Below are positions 1-8,614 of a stretch of DNA of 25,638 nt, piece by piece (the stretch's first letter is position 1; each line of letters opens with the position of its first letter). The DNA lies in contig NAJO01000115.1 of NCBI GenBank assembly GCA_002077065.1, forward strand, positions 1 through 25,638, written 5' to 3'. The translations under genes and the position numbers were made by a program. The notes beneath the pieces are model-generated. The model was given only the letters and a program-made list of their open reading frames with translations, did not search any database and was not told the DNA's origin. The stretch comes from Cryoendolithus antarcticus. Its lineage: Eukaryota; Ascomycota; Dothideomycetes; Cladosporiales; Cladosporiaceae.

Positions 1-1
1 C

Positions 2-349
2 ATTGCAGTACGTGATATGGAGTGGGAAATGGTCCAAGAGCACTCTGAGAAAGCTCTACATCTGGCTAGTGAATACTCATCATTTTCACCGAATAATTAC
101 CACAAGGGCTACATTTACCAAGCGCGCGTCGCTAGTCACGCCCAAATTGCCCGCATGCACCTCGAGCGGGCCGCCAGTGACGCTGAAACTGTTGGCACTC
201 AATTTGAAAGTGCCATCACTCACACCCAAGTGGCTATCACTCACTTCAGGGGTGCAAATGCGGACCTTCGTGAGGCCGAGAGATGTGCTCAAAGTCACGG
301 CCATTTCATGCCGGGCATTGGAACATATGACCGTCTGCCTCGGGGCTAA
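2..349 (+). CDS. Unknown helical protein, 3' part (5' end outside window)
   Basis: The reading frame is open to the left edge and ends at TAA, so this is probably the 3' part of a gene that starts outside the window. An ATG at 17 would give 110 residues. The product is rich in Ala, His and Glu and looks largely helical. I see no signal peptide, membrane span or known domain. The frame beginning at 360 also looks protein-like; the sequence between contains possible splice signals (GT at 288 or 332, acceptor TAG near 369), so the stop at 347 may lie in an intron. I do not recognise the family. Composition resembles real coding sequence more than chance, but no homology supports it. Confidence 0.4.
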   Translation: MAVRDMEWEMVQEHSEKALHLASEYSSFSPNNYHKGYIYQARVASHAQIARMHLERAASDAETVGTQFESAITHTQVAITHFRGANADLREAERCAQSHGHFMPGIGTYDRLPRG

Positions 350-359
350 GGCCTACTAG

Positions 360-539
360 GATGTAGTAGGTGCACTCTCCAGCGAGACGAACCCAATCAA
401 AGTTGCGCTTCATAGAGTCCTGGCAAATGCCCGATTCCTTCGAAGACAGTGGAGGGCGCGATCGCGACTTTCTGCAAAGCGGTATGCTATACTACATGAG
501 CAGAAGGCGGTATTGGTGGCAAGAAATGCGGGCAGATAG
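360..539 (+). CDS. Possible downstream exon of the left-edge gene
   Basis: This 59-codon open stretch, ending at TAG, encodes a basic amphipathic segment rich in Arg, Ala and Leu, with motifs such as KVALHRVLANARFLRRQ. Its style matches the helical peptide just upstream, but the frame differs. Removing an intron from about 288 to 369 would join the two in frame; a donor at 332 would leave only 38 nt, short for a fungal intron. An overlapping frame starting with GTG at 370 and running to 645 is also open and cannot be excluded. No domain is recognised and the exon assignment is inference from frame and composition only. Confidence 0.25.
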   Translation, partial: DVVGALSSETNPIKVALHRVLANARFLRRQWRARSRLSAKRYAILHEQKAVLVARNAGR

Positions 540-1157
540 TCGTTACAACCTGAGTTCAGTGGTACGAGCTGGGGCAGTAAGGGATGCTAATAAAAGGTCA
601 AGTAGTCTGGGTAGAATCACTCCAGCCAGTCACTATGAACAATGAGTTGAATAGGCATCCCTCGCTCGCTATATACCTAGGAGAGTCGTGAGCATTAGTC
701 TGATCAGTATAAACTGATCTCGAAGAGTCCGTCACATCTCGCTCAGTTTGGAACCAGTCCTAACAAATTACGTTATCCCGACGGTTGCGTTCCGCTGCCT
801 AGGGTTTCTTATCAAATCAGGAGATTCAGTCTCCTACTGGATCGTAACAATAGTGTTTTGCCAGCACTTATAGCACGTTGTAAGTGTACGCTGGGTTGTA
901 GGTATGCGCGGTATTTTGGGGATTTAGAATCAGAGCCTTGCGTGTGGGGTGAGTTTGGCTACGTAGATGTCAAGATGTAGATTCCACAAGGTGCTATTGA
1001 AGGAGCTGGACCATCTTAAAAACTTGGTCCTTGACGTCTTGCTCCGTACCTGTACCCCGGGGTGGCGCTTCTGTGTCGCAGAAGCGGGCCATTTCGTTAT
1101 CTAGGTGTGATTGACCAGGCCAATGCACTGTCACCCAGCATGGGAACTACTATACCA
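540..1157. other. Intergenic, no gene recognised
   Basis: I see no convincing coding region, RNA gene or repeat here. Open frames are short and lack protein-like composition. It probably contains the 3' flank of the left-edge gene and the 3' flank of the minus-strand dehydratase-like gene that ends at 1158, making this a convergent interval. Confidence 0.4.
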
Positions 1158-1900
1158 TTACAACATGGCGAAGAATGTTGTTCTCACAATACTTACTATA
1201 CTGATTGCTTCAAAATCGTATCCTATCTTACTACACTTGGCTGCCACAATGTTGACAAATTGCTGAAGAATTGTAAGTAAGAATAGTACTAGTATGCTCG
1301 ACCTACTTGCTCGGCAATCCGTGTATGATTCGAGGAAGAAACTCTTTGAAAGACCTTGACCGGTGGCATCCCATCCCGTCGACCGCTGTACCAGCTCTTC
1401 GCGAGGTGAAAGCACGGATTTCTTCTGCTTCTTCACTTTGCTTGATAGTATCTGTGTCTCCCATTGATTGCATTTCTCAGCTCCTGCAAGATCACGCGCC
1501 GACAAGCCGCGGTTGGGACGATAAGTCGTCCATATGATCTTCACGACATCGCTTGTCTGCTAATCTCTTCAGCTGTTGGCCTTGAAGGTTAGCAAGTTTG
1601 CATGGCGCTTACGAATGTCACCAACGCATGATGGCCTTCAGTCCAGCTATGAAGGCAAACCAACTGGACAAATCCCTGTCATGCATTAGTTTGTGCGTTT
1701 GAAAGCCCAATTGATTTGTATACATGTGTCTTTGCCCGGTGCCCGAACTTGAAGGTCCTTACGATTCCGGTGCCATCGGGAGTGAGCTCCCAACCTGCAT
1801 GGCGCAGGCCCTCTAACTCGGCGTTGAGCTTAGCCACATCAGCATCTTGAAGGAAGTTGGGAAGCATGAGTAATCGGTTCCTTTTCACAAACCAGTTCAT
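1158..1900 (-). CDS. Pterin-4a-carbinolamine dehydratase-like protein, three exons
   Basis: Proposed exons on the minus strand are 1900-1724, 1663-1613 and 1556-1158, giving 208 residues. Introns are 60 nt (GTATAC...CTAAT...CCAG) and 56 nt (GTAAGC...CTAAC...GCAG), both phase 0. Spliced, the exons follow the dehydratase order: GWELTPDGTGI then FKF, a HH pair, then IIWTTYRP and GLSARDLA. The distance from HH to the WTT block is 16 residues, as in the family. The enzyme family recycles tetrahydrobiopterin cofactor by dehydrating 4a-hydroxytetrahydropterin and uses three His. Here the HH pair is present, but the third His (family TTH) is Tyr, and the PEW after HH is replaced. The segment between FKF and HH is about four residues short. 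Residues after about 115 are not family-like. It is a divergent, possibly inactive or decaying member. The ATG at 1900 follows an in-frame TAA, so this start is reasonable unless there is another upstream exon. Confidence 0.6.
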
Positions 1901-2289
1901 CGAAAGGAGATCATGTTCCGAACTAGATTGCCTTTACGTGGGGGTAAATAACGGCCGATCCCGCTGCTGTACAGCTTGGCACCACAAGGTACATTTCTTC
2001 GGCTGTCCTGCACGTGATTGTCTCCACGATGCCTGCGCGGGTGCGGTCTATCGCGGATCTGCCCTAGCTATTGCGCATGACTCCCTTTTCCCGCACGCAC
2101 GAGTACTGAAACCATGACGCTCGCGCCTTGTTGTAGCATGCTTTCCACTCCTTGACCCTTTGAGTCGGCGCGCGCTGGGTACAGCCTACCGTCACGAATC
2201 CTAGGAGATATGGTCATGTGAAGATGTATAGACACCCAGCGTGGCTTTAGCTTGAGATCTTGCTGATAGTTCCGAATAGAGCGCTACAG
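1901..2289. other. Divergent intergenic region
   Basis: This stretch lies between the starts of the minus-strand dehydratase-like gene and the plus-strand repeat-protein gene, so it should hold both promoters. An 86-codon plus-strand frame (1857-2117) overlaps the dehydratase 5' end and has no protein-like character. No TATA box or named operator can be assigned with confidence. Confidence 0.4.
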
Positions 2290-2648
2290 ATGTGGCGAAA
2301 GATGGATGAGATGCGTGCTTGCGTGAGCTCTCGTGTTAACAACCTTGCAAGCCGATGAAGAAGGAGATAAGCGTGAATATGACGCAGAGTCAAGCGAAGA
2401 TGAAAGCGATGGCGACGTGGAGAGCGAAGGAAGAAGAGATGGCAATGTGGAAAGGGAAGGAAGCGGTGATGCAGCAGCTCGCAGGAGTAAGATCATTCAT
2501 CGAGTCCAGCAAGCACAAAAACAGACGTAACGTACTAACTTCGCAGGGTCAGTCCCTAACGCAGGCGGTCACGGGAATCCAAGGAACGCTCGCCCAGGTC
2601 CTTGACATAACGACGGCACAGGTGGCTGCTTTGCTATCACAACCATAA
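2290..2648 (+). CDS. Small coiled protein with ten-residue repeats, spliced
   Basis: The well-supported part is an exon in the frame of the ATG at 2355, a 60-nt intron at 2487-2546, and a last exon 2547-2648 ending in TAA. The intron has ideal signals: GTAAGA donor, CTAAC branch site and GCAG acceptor. It is a multiple of three, so reading through it stays open and naive ORF calling hides it. Starting at 2355 gives 77 residues. An alternative first exon 2290-2322, joined through a 65-nt GTGAGC...GCAG intron (2323-2387), also keeps frame. The peptide is made of ten-residue units beginning with Met and containing Lys/Glu: MTQSQAKMKA, MATWRAKEEE, MAMWKGKEAV. It probably forms an amphipathic helix or coiled coil. 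The spliced C-terminus is Gln/Thr/Leu-rich. I recognise no family. Confidence 0.5.
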
Positions 2649-2819
2649 TGCAGCAGCTACTCTACTGCAAAGTCTTTGGATTTTCGATTGACGACATGTG
2701 TGTGTATGTTTGCATGTTGGTCCTATCGCTAGTAGATTATTGGAACACGAGTCTGTAGAGCAAGCTTGAAAGCATCGAACAGAAGAAGGTCTTTCGCAGA
2801 AAGAACTTAGTTGTTGAAG

Positions 2820-3100
2820 ACATTGCATCTCTTCCAGGTATCGGTCGGGCTTTTCGACGAGGCGCTGCTGCAGAGTATTACCCATGGTGGCGGTGATGGA
2901 CGCTCGGGGACCACTCTTCTGGGTAGGAGCGGTAGTTTGACCAAAAGACACGTGGTCTAGCCTTTGCTGCCTCGATCGAGTGGACACTGCAACCAATCTC
3001 GGCGGCAATCTGCCCGCTCGTCTGAACTCCACACGTGATCAAGTCGCGGACCTTCTTATGCTGCTCAGCTGTCAAGCTCAATGTTCTCGTTCTCCGAAAC
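2820..3100 (-). mobile_element. Tc1/mariner-type transposase relic (N-terminal HTH region)
   Basis: Two adjoining minus-strand frames together resemble the N-terminal half of a fungal Tc1/mariner-type transposase. The first (about 3090-2946) holds a helix-turn-helix-like stretch with LTAEQHKKVRDLI and SGQIAAEIGCSVHSI. After a frame change near 2945, the second holds a linker and then LVEKPDRYLEEM, which resembles the 'LLEKPxLYxDEM' segment these transposases carry before the catalytic domain. Similarity stops near 2820. No DDE/DDD catalytic domain or terminal inverted repeats were found. It is therefore a short, inactive, frameshifted remnant. It lies directly beyond the 3' end of the PigL_N pseudogene and may mark an insertion or rearrangement there. 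Assignment rests on motif recognition only. Confidence 0.5.
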
Positions 3101-3172
3101 ACCCGCTGGCCTTTGTGCGGCCTTGAGAGCGCACATGGAGCTCTCAAAGCAATCATTTCCATTGATACTACA

Positions 3173-4431
3173 CTAATTCTTTTTGAGCTGTCGGCCAGCC
3201 CCGTGAAAGATATGTGGCACATTTGCATCTCCTGTTGGCCGAGATGAGCTTTGTTCCCCTGGTTTGTGGCTGACTTGTTGGACAGTATGCTGAAAAGACT
3301 CGTCTGACATCTGGCCAAGCGTTTGCGTGGATCTCGGTCCAGCTGTCACTCTCTTCGCAGAGATCAGGTCGCCAACGGTGGACACGATGACCTGATGACT
3401 ATCCTCTCCAGTGGAGACATCCTCGTATATGTTCATGCGGGCTTGATTGGCTTCTTGAAGAGCGTCGTCACAGAGAGCTAAGCACTCTCGGACTTTCGCG
3501 TCTTCCGGGATCTCACCAGTCTTGCCGGGTCCCAGCGCAGATCGTAGAGATTCTTGCATGACTCGGAGGCGACCCTAGAGCTCACTTTTTGCACCGGTCA
3601 TTGTTCTCTGACACTGGTCGAGTGCAGAGGCAACAACCTGACTCGAAGACACATCAGGCACACCTTGGATAGACACTGAGATGTGAGCGCTATCAGACGG
3701 TGTGGGTAGGATTTAGAATGTGGTAGCTTGTCGTTCGTCAATGTGCGTGGAAACTTCCTGGCAAATTTCCAGGCATGCAATGGTACTCTCTTTCTCCCGC
3801 TGGACACTTGAGAGCTCGGCAGTCCCAGGGATCAGCGAGGCTTGGGCGGGCGAAAGGCAGAGCTTGTCTTCGAGTCGTTTCAAGTGTTCCTGGAGGTCGG
3901 CTTTCGTGTCTCTGATCATGTCTTGGTAGCGTTGTAGACAGTCTATGGTAGTTCTGGATGATTGCCTACTACATTAGTCAGTTGACATTAGGAGAGCTTT
4001 TGAGAGCGGACAAACAAATTGATCCCGCCAATCGCTATCTGGATCGTGGATTTGTATGCAGAAAGTGTGCTTCTGAAATCGTTGATGTCACCAGCCTTGA
4101 ATTGCAGCCTGGTCCAATCGCGCATGCTCCGATGGGAGTCTGTAGTGTTTGGGGTGCATTCTCGAATCAGGACATTGAAGTCCTGACAGGCAGCCGCGCA
4201 GCTAAACAGTGGAAGCCTGATGGAAGTGAACTTGGCCACGAAATCATCGCTGATAACGACTTCCAGCTCCTCAAGGACATTTTGGAATCCCTTGACTTCA
4301 TCGTTGAGATCTCTGACAAATTTCGTGTGATTATTTAGGCTTTCGATAGATTTGTAGATAGCTTTGCTAGTCTGAAGGCCGAAGCTGACCAGAGCTATCA
4401 CGCCGGACGTGACACTGATTGGATCCGCCAT
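3173..4431 (-). pseudogene. PigL_N / fungal STAND N-terminal domain protein, broken by two stops
   Basis: Translation from ATG at 4431 begins MADPISVTSGVIALVSF, the hallmark start of the fungal PigL_N domain (PF17111), which precedes STAND NTPase modules or occurs alone. A 50-nt intron (4015-3966; GTTTGT...CTGACTAAT...GTAG, phase 2) joins INL to QSSRTTIDCLQRYQDMI, the expected next block. The frame then runs through the helical middle, including VSTHIDERQ, and the conserved-looking end with IYEDVSTGEDSHQVIVSTV and GDLISAKRVTAG, to TAG at 3173. Total length is 402 codons, normal for the stand-alone class. Two in-frame stops interrupt it: TAA at 3715-3713 and TAG at 3577-3575. Both fit loss of a Gln codon by C-to-T change. 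The frame is otherwise perfectly kept, so the damage looks recent. No NTPase (P-loop) domain follows. Expression as a 225-residue truncated protein remains possible. Confidence 0.75.
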
Positions 4432-4544
4432 CTGAGGAATCGTAGGTGCTGTGCAGATGCTGATTGTGGTGAGATTGATGGGAGATGTTCTAAATAAGCT
4501 AAGCTGTCGAAGACGAGCACTACGCGTGCCAACTTGGCTAAACG

Positions 4545-5171
4545 CTATTTTGCGCGCTTCCGGCGCGACCTTATTGGTTCAGCGTGTTTCAAAAACGTGA
4601 TGCTAGTCAAACCCGAAACATGCAGCTCTCGAAGCACACGATGAAGGTCCAATGGCTTAGCGCCCTCTCCGAGAGGCTGTGTTTCGAAGAGAACTATTAT
4701 TGCTGTGTACACACCCAGTTTCCTTGCGCTAGGTGATCGTACGCAGCTATGTACTGTAGTGACAAGAAACGTAGTGGCGTTTGCGCTGCAGCGTACTGCT
4801 ATCTTGGCAGCTCTATAAGTCTTCCCCACATGAGGCGTCATCCTAAATAACACATCAACCCGGCACAGAACCACCAGGATCGCCCATGACGATATGCTGT
4901 AGTGGTCCCCTTTTTGCATGAGAGTTGCAGACAGTATGCAGCGAGCGCGGAAGCTCGTTGCTTTGACAGCATATTTACCAATAAGGCGCTGTCGACCAGT
5001 CGTGTCCGGGAAGCGGCCAATCCTGGCAGCGTCGGAATCGCACACCTGCAGCACCAGTAGATGCACAACCATCTTTGCACTTGCGTGCATGGGACAACAT
5101 GGCTCAAGTGTCGTCACGTCACCCCGCGTGCCGCATTCGCACCTCTCTCTAAGATTCCGGGCACGCTGCAT
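4545..5171 (-). CDS. Unrecognised 208-codon open frame
   Basis: An ATG at 5171 opens a 208-residue frame ending shortly before the start region of the PigL_N pseudogene, on the same strand. A frame this long is somewhat unlikely by chance, which is the only reason to list it. The product is Cys- and Arg-rich, with mixed composition, no clear signal peptide and no motif I know. It could be a chance frame within the roughly 1-kb divergent interval between the PigL_N pseudogene and the DUF7924 gene, or an orphan gene. I see no introns that would extend it into a known family. Confidence 0.25.
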   Translation of the reverse strand: MQRARNLRERCECGTRGDVTTLEPCCPMHASAKMVVHLLVLQVCDSDAARIGRFPDTTGRQRLIGKYAVKATSFRARCILSATLMQKGDHYSISSWAILVVLCRVDVLFRMTPHVGKTYRAAKIAVRCSANATTFLVTTVHSCVRSPSARKLGVYTAIIVLFETQPLGEGAKPLDLHRVLRELHVSGLTSITFLKHAEPIRSRRKRAK

Positions 5172-5417
5172 AGTCAGTATGTATATTCTTCTCGCCTGCT
5201 GACTGTGGTGTGACGTGCCGTAAGCTCATTGGGCCTTCCACGAAGAAATTCATGCAGGACAGCGCCGTAGCTCGAAGCTTGGATATGCCGCTTGGACCCG
5301 CTTGCTGCTTACCGACTTGGCAGATGTCAACCCAGAGAGGTTGACTTAGCGCGAGCGCGTAATGTCTACAAACACCTTCCCACGCCGCTCACACCACTCG
5401 ATCTCGAACACAGCTAC

Positions 5418-7046
5418 ATGGCAAAACGAAAGGCGTTTCGTGTGACGAAGCCCGGATCTTCACCGCATACTCTGCGTAGCACTCCGCGCCGCAATACGCG
5501 CCGCAGTGCACGTCTCCTCAAGCTTCACGAAGCGCTATCTCCGGAGCAACTGCCTTCGCCATTGCCCTCCGCCGCACGATCAGCACAACCCGCAGGAAAG
5601 CGAAAGCGTTGCGCTTTAGAAATACCAGAAGAAGAGAACAAGGTCCGACGCAGGCTACGGGGCGCGAACAACTCTGGACGCTCTGCAGTGCAGCTCAACC
5701 CCGTGGCATATTGGGCAGCAAATCTCGACTGGCCTCCGTATTTTGCAAATAGGTTCAACAGGATGAGCGCGCCAATCTCTAAGCGGAAGAGCTCGTCAAC
5801 ACATCATTCCGACAAGGAGCAGCGGCTCCAACAAAATGGAATACACATGAAGTCCTCGATACTGTTGCGCGCAGAGAGCAAGCAACTCTGCAGTAAGCTC
5901 CTCGAAGGGAACTGCGAACCCACTGAGTTCCCCTGCTATCCCGTTGAGAAGATAGATGACGTCCTCGACCGCATTCACAACCTCAATGAATCAAGGCTGC
6001 AACGAGATGTCACGCCATGGGTGGTACCGTCAGCTGAGAATCTCCTCTTCTCAGGCACTGCCGGACTCGAAGGCGTTGGAGAAGAGATCAATGCGGAGTG
6101 GGTACGATGTCAACCCATGGGCTTGTCGAGACCCAAACCTGACTTTGCTGCTGGGCTGCGGCGGTCGGCGTTCAGAAGAGAAGAGCTGGAGAAACTGGAA
6201 AATTATGGCACGCCGCAAACGCCGTTCTACTTCACACACGACCTCTGCTTTCCCTTCCTGATATGTGAGGCCAAGACGGGGCGAATTGGGATTGATCAAG
6301 CCGACACGCAGAACGTTCACAGTGCCAGCATTGCGACGAAAGCTATCATCAGTCTGTACGCTTCAACATTTGGGTCACAGCACGAGAAGACTAAGGATCT
6401 GCTCGGGCGTATACTCGTGTTCACGGTGTCTCACAACAATCGCATCGTCAATCTTTACGGTCACTACGCGGTAGCCAGCACCAATGGAAGTGCTTCCAAT
6501 GGAGACGAAGATGGCGGCCATTTTCAGTATTTTCGTTACGATATTGCTATGTTCAGTCTCAGCATGTACGAGGGAAGAGAAAGATTCAAGGCGTACAACT
6601 TTGTAAGGAATTTATACAGATGCTTTGCTCCGCAGCACTTGCAGAGGATTCGGGAAGCTGTCGGGTCCATGCAGGAGCCCGTCCCTCGCACTGGGCTATC
6701 GTTTGCCGCATCAGACATTATACTTGATGAGGACAACTCACAGCATGGGTCCGAAGTAACCGGGTCTCAGGAAAATGATGGCTTCAAGACACCAATTGAA
6801 CCGGCTAGTGTGTCGCAGAAGCGAGAGATGGCCAAGATGAGAGGCCAACTAGACAAGCTACTACAGCAGCTGGAGCAGCAGAGAATTGAAAGCAGGGAGC
6901 AGCTTGAGCAGCAGAGGAATGAGAGCAAGGATGAGAAGGAGAGGATGGAACGGCAGATGGAACAGCAGCGGAAAGAAAGCAAGGATCAGATGGAGCGGCT
7001 GATGGACATGGTCTCAAGATTGCCAGCATCGAGAGCCTCATGCTGA
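5418..7046 (+). CDS. DUF7924-type PD-(D/E)XK nuclease-fold protein with coiled-coil tail
   Basis: The frame is open from just after a TAG near 5273, but its first ATG is at 5418, where MAKRKAFRVTKPGSS gives a typical basic, Arg/Ser-rich N-terminus with likely nuclear-localisation clusters. This gives 542 residues. The centre matches the fungal DUF7924 pattern: RPKPDF (Asp about residue 242) followed by FPFLICEAKTG (Glu 284, Lys 286), which is the PD...ExK signature of the restriction-endonuclease-like fold. The expected fold residues are therefore intact. From about residue 465 there is a long coiled coil with near-repeats of LEQQRIESREQ, rich in Gln, Glu, Arg and Lys. The family is abundant and poorly characterised in filamentous fungi, often in variable genome regions. 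Its substrate is not known to me; DNA cleavage is inferred from fold, not shown. No intron is needed, and the gene ends in TGA. Confidence 0.75.
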   Translation: MAKRKAFRVTKPGSSPHTLRSTPRRNTRRSARLLKLHEALSPEQLPSPLPSAARSAQPAGKRKRCALEIPEEENKVRRRLRGANNSGRSAVQLNPVAYWAANLDWPPYFANRFNRMSAPISKRKSSSTHHSDKEQRLQQNGIHMKSSILLRAESKQLCSKLLEGNCEPTEFPCYPVEKIDDVLDRIHNLNESRLQRDVTPWVVPSAENLLFSGTAGLEGVGEEINAEWVRCQPMGLSRPKPDFAAGLRRSAFRREELEKLENYGTPQTPFYFTHDLCFPFLICEAKTGRIGIDQADTQNVHSASIATKAIISLYASTFGSQHEKTKDLLGRILVFTVSHNNRIVNLYGHYAVASTNGSASNGDEDGGHFQYFRYDIAMFSLSMYEGRERFKAYNFVRNLYRCFAPQHLQRIREAVGSMQEPVPRTGLSFAASDIILDEDNSQHGSEVTGSQENDGFKTPIEPASVSQKREMAKMRGQLDKLLQQLEQQRIESREQLEQQRNESKDEKERMERQMEQQRKESKDQMERLMDMVSRLPASRASC

Positions 7047-7179
7047 AATGGGCGGTGCTCGTTCTCTAGACTTTTCACGTACATTCTTGCGTTTCGGAGA
7101 AGCCGGAGGCGCTCTTAGAGTGACCCTGTGAGGATATGATATCGCTCAAGAGACAGCTCGCCGTTTCTTCGACGGCACG

Positions 7180-7832
7180 CTACCAGAAACACGAGTCCTC
7201 CCGAGATGTTGGCATTTCGAAGGGTGGCGACAGGCCACCGCCCACTACTACAAGAATGTATTCAAAGCATCGTATTATATTTATTAGCTTGTTTAGCTCG
7301 TCTTGAGATGAAGTCATGATATGTGTGCCGTCCTTGTTGACCGCGAGAATGAATCGATGATACCACTCTCCCCTCTTTCTTTCCTGTGCAAGGAAGCTGG
7401 GTAATATTAGGAATCTAAGCCTTTCGAGAACGCTCTCGTCTATGTCGTGATACCACACGCCTAATGTAGTTTTGGCTGCATGCGCTAGGGGACGGCGCCA
7501 GTTGTACCAACAGGGCTGCATCTGTGACTATGAGGAGATCCACTCCATCGCGCGAACTCCCGTAAATCCGCACTGATATGCACCTCGTTTACAAGGCGAT
7601 ATAACTCCTTCTGCGATGTCAGATATACATAGGTACTTCGTACATGGACTATGTCTAAGACACGCTTCACATGCTGCGTGCTATATCTATCAGCCTCGAA
7701 TTCCGGCGCCAGAGAAGACGGCATTTCTGGAATACTACTCAGTGGCAGGTCAGCTCGTCGGGAACTAGATCGTCCGCTGATACTGTAGATGGTTCCAGCA
7801 TCGTACACGTGCGCCACGCAATTGGGGCGCAT
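7180..7832 (-). CDS. Unknown two-exon protein
   Basis: Two overlapping minus-strand frames join cleanly if a 59-nt intron (7543-7485, GTGGAT...CCTAG, phase 1) is removed. From the first in-frame ATG at 7832 this gives 197 residues. The branch-site match is weak, so the splice model is inferred from length, phase and frame. The N-terminal part is Ser/Arg-rich and is followed by a helical segment with KRVLDIVHVRSTYVYLTSQKE. The second exon contains a probable structured core with ESVLERLRFLILPSFLAQE and RGEWYHRFILAV. The C-terminus has a short hydrophobic stretch (ILVVVGGG) that is too short to be convincing as a membrane span. I recognise no family. The frame stays open upstream to 7910 without ATG, so a further 5' exon is possible. 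Confidence 0.45.
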
Positions 7833-8350
7833 AAGCAGAGAAAAGACGCGTGGGCTACCGTGAACAAAGACCTGTGTTGCGAGGGTTGCGCAGCTCGAGA
7901 CCGAAAACAAGGAGCTACGAAATCATAGACGAGTTTGATGAAGCAGGGTGAATGGACGAAACAGCAGTTGCAGGATGCTGCGAGGCTGACGGTTCCTTTG
8001 CAAGACGATTCAAAGTGGAAGTGGGAAAAACACGAGAATACTCTACGAGACCGCCAACTGATTACCGAGTAGGATGGAGAGGGTGAATGCTGTTTAGTCG
8101 AACACCCCTCAACGTCATAGCAGCTACAAAATAATGAAGCACCTCCGCTCCCAATGGAGCGTTACACCGTCAATGTACCTGAGTCGACGCCTTCAAGATC
8201 GACGAACAATTGCCTAGCAAGACGACCACGATCTGCCTTACTCTCGGCTTCTCAACGGTCGTATGGGCTCCTGTGGCATCGTCGTACAACCGCCCTGTGC
8301 TACGTTGCGTAGATATTGCTCATGCCTTGCACTACACCGTGTCCTACACC
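7833..8350. other. Intergenic, no gene recognised
   Basis: This interval should contain the promoter of the minus-strand two-exon gene. I see no convincing coding region or RNA gene. Plus-strand open frames here are antisense to the minus-strand gene or run into the minisatellite. Confidence 0.35.
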
Positions 8351-8462
8351 GTGTACTACCTACGCCGTGTACTACCTACGCCGTGTACTACCTACGCCGT
8401 GTACTACCTACGCCGTGTACTACCTACGCCGTGTACTACCTACGCCGTGTACTACCTACGCC
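8351..8462. repeat. 16-bp minisatellite, seven perfect copies
   Basis: The unit GTGTACTACCTACGCC is repeated seven times without a mismatch, starting at 8351, 8367, 8383, 8399, 8415, 8431 and 8447. It is preceded by a degenerate 12-nt form (GTGTCCTACACC) at about 8339. Because 16 is not a multiple of three, all frames cycle through the same Leu/Arg/Val/Pro/Thr/Tyr peptide pattern, which creates spurious plus-strand ORFs. Perfect identity suggests recent expansion or homogenisation. It lies about 150 bp upstream of the C2H2 gene, so it may fall in its promoter or 5' leader. Confidence 0.95.
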
Positions 8463-8614
8463 TACGCGACGTATGAGCTATAGCCATCAAGACGTGGTTT
8501 GGACTTATAGAACCATCTGTCTACCGGCATGGAAGCAGCAGTGAACTTTTTAGAAATCTTTGTTACCATCTCACCAGAAGAAGTATATGTGCTCAAATGT
8601 GATTATCAGTCAGC

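Noticed and set aside
2527..2546. 20-nt intron GTAACG...GCAG
   Set aside because: Too short to splice. The same acceptor pairs with the GTAAGA donor at 2487 to give a normal 60-nt intron.
3713..3800. An intron removing the TAA at 3713 in the PigL_N gene
   Set aside because: The only phase-compatible donor (GTTTCC) is poor, and splicing would delete the VSTHIDERQ block that the family keeps.
3958..4338. 126-codon plus-strand ORF
   Set aside because: It is exactly antisense to the first exon of the PigL_N pseudogene, which has clear family homology.
5284..5417. Start of the DUF7924 gene at TTG 5292 or at ATG 5284
   Set aside because: TTG is not a normal fungal start, and ATG 5284 is in another frame. 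The first in-frame ATG is at 5418 and gives a typical basic N-terminus.
8210..8544. Two plus-strand ORFs of 88 and 93 codons rich in Tyr, Arg, Val and Pro
   Set aside because: They are generated by the 16-bp minisatellite, which is open in all three frames; there is no other coding evidence.
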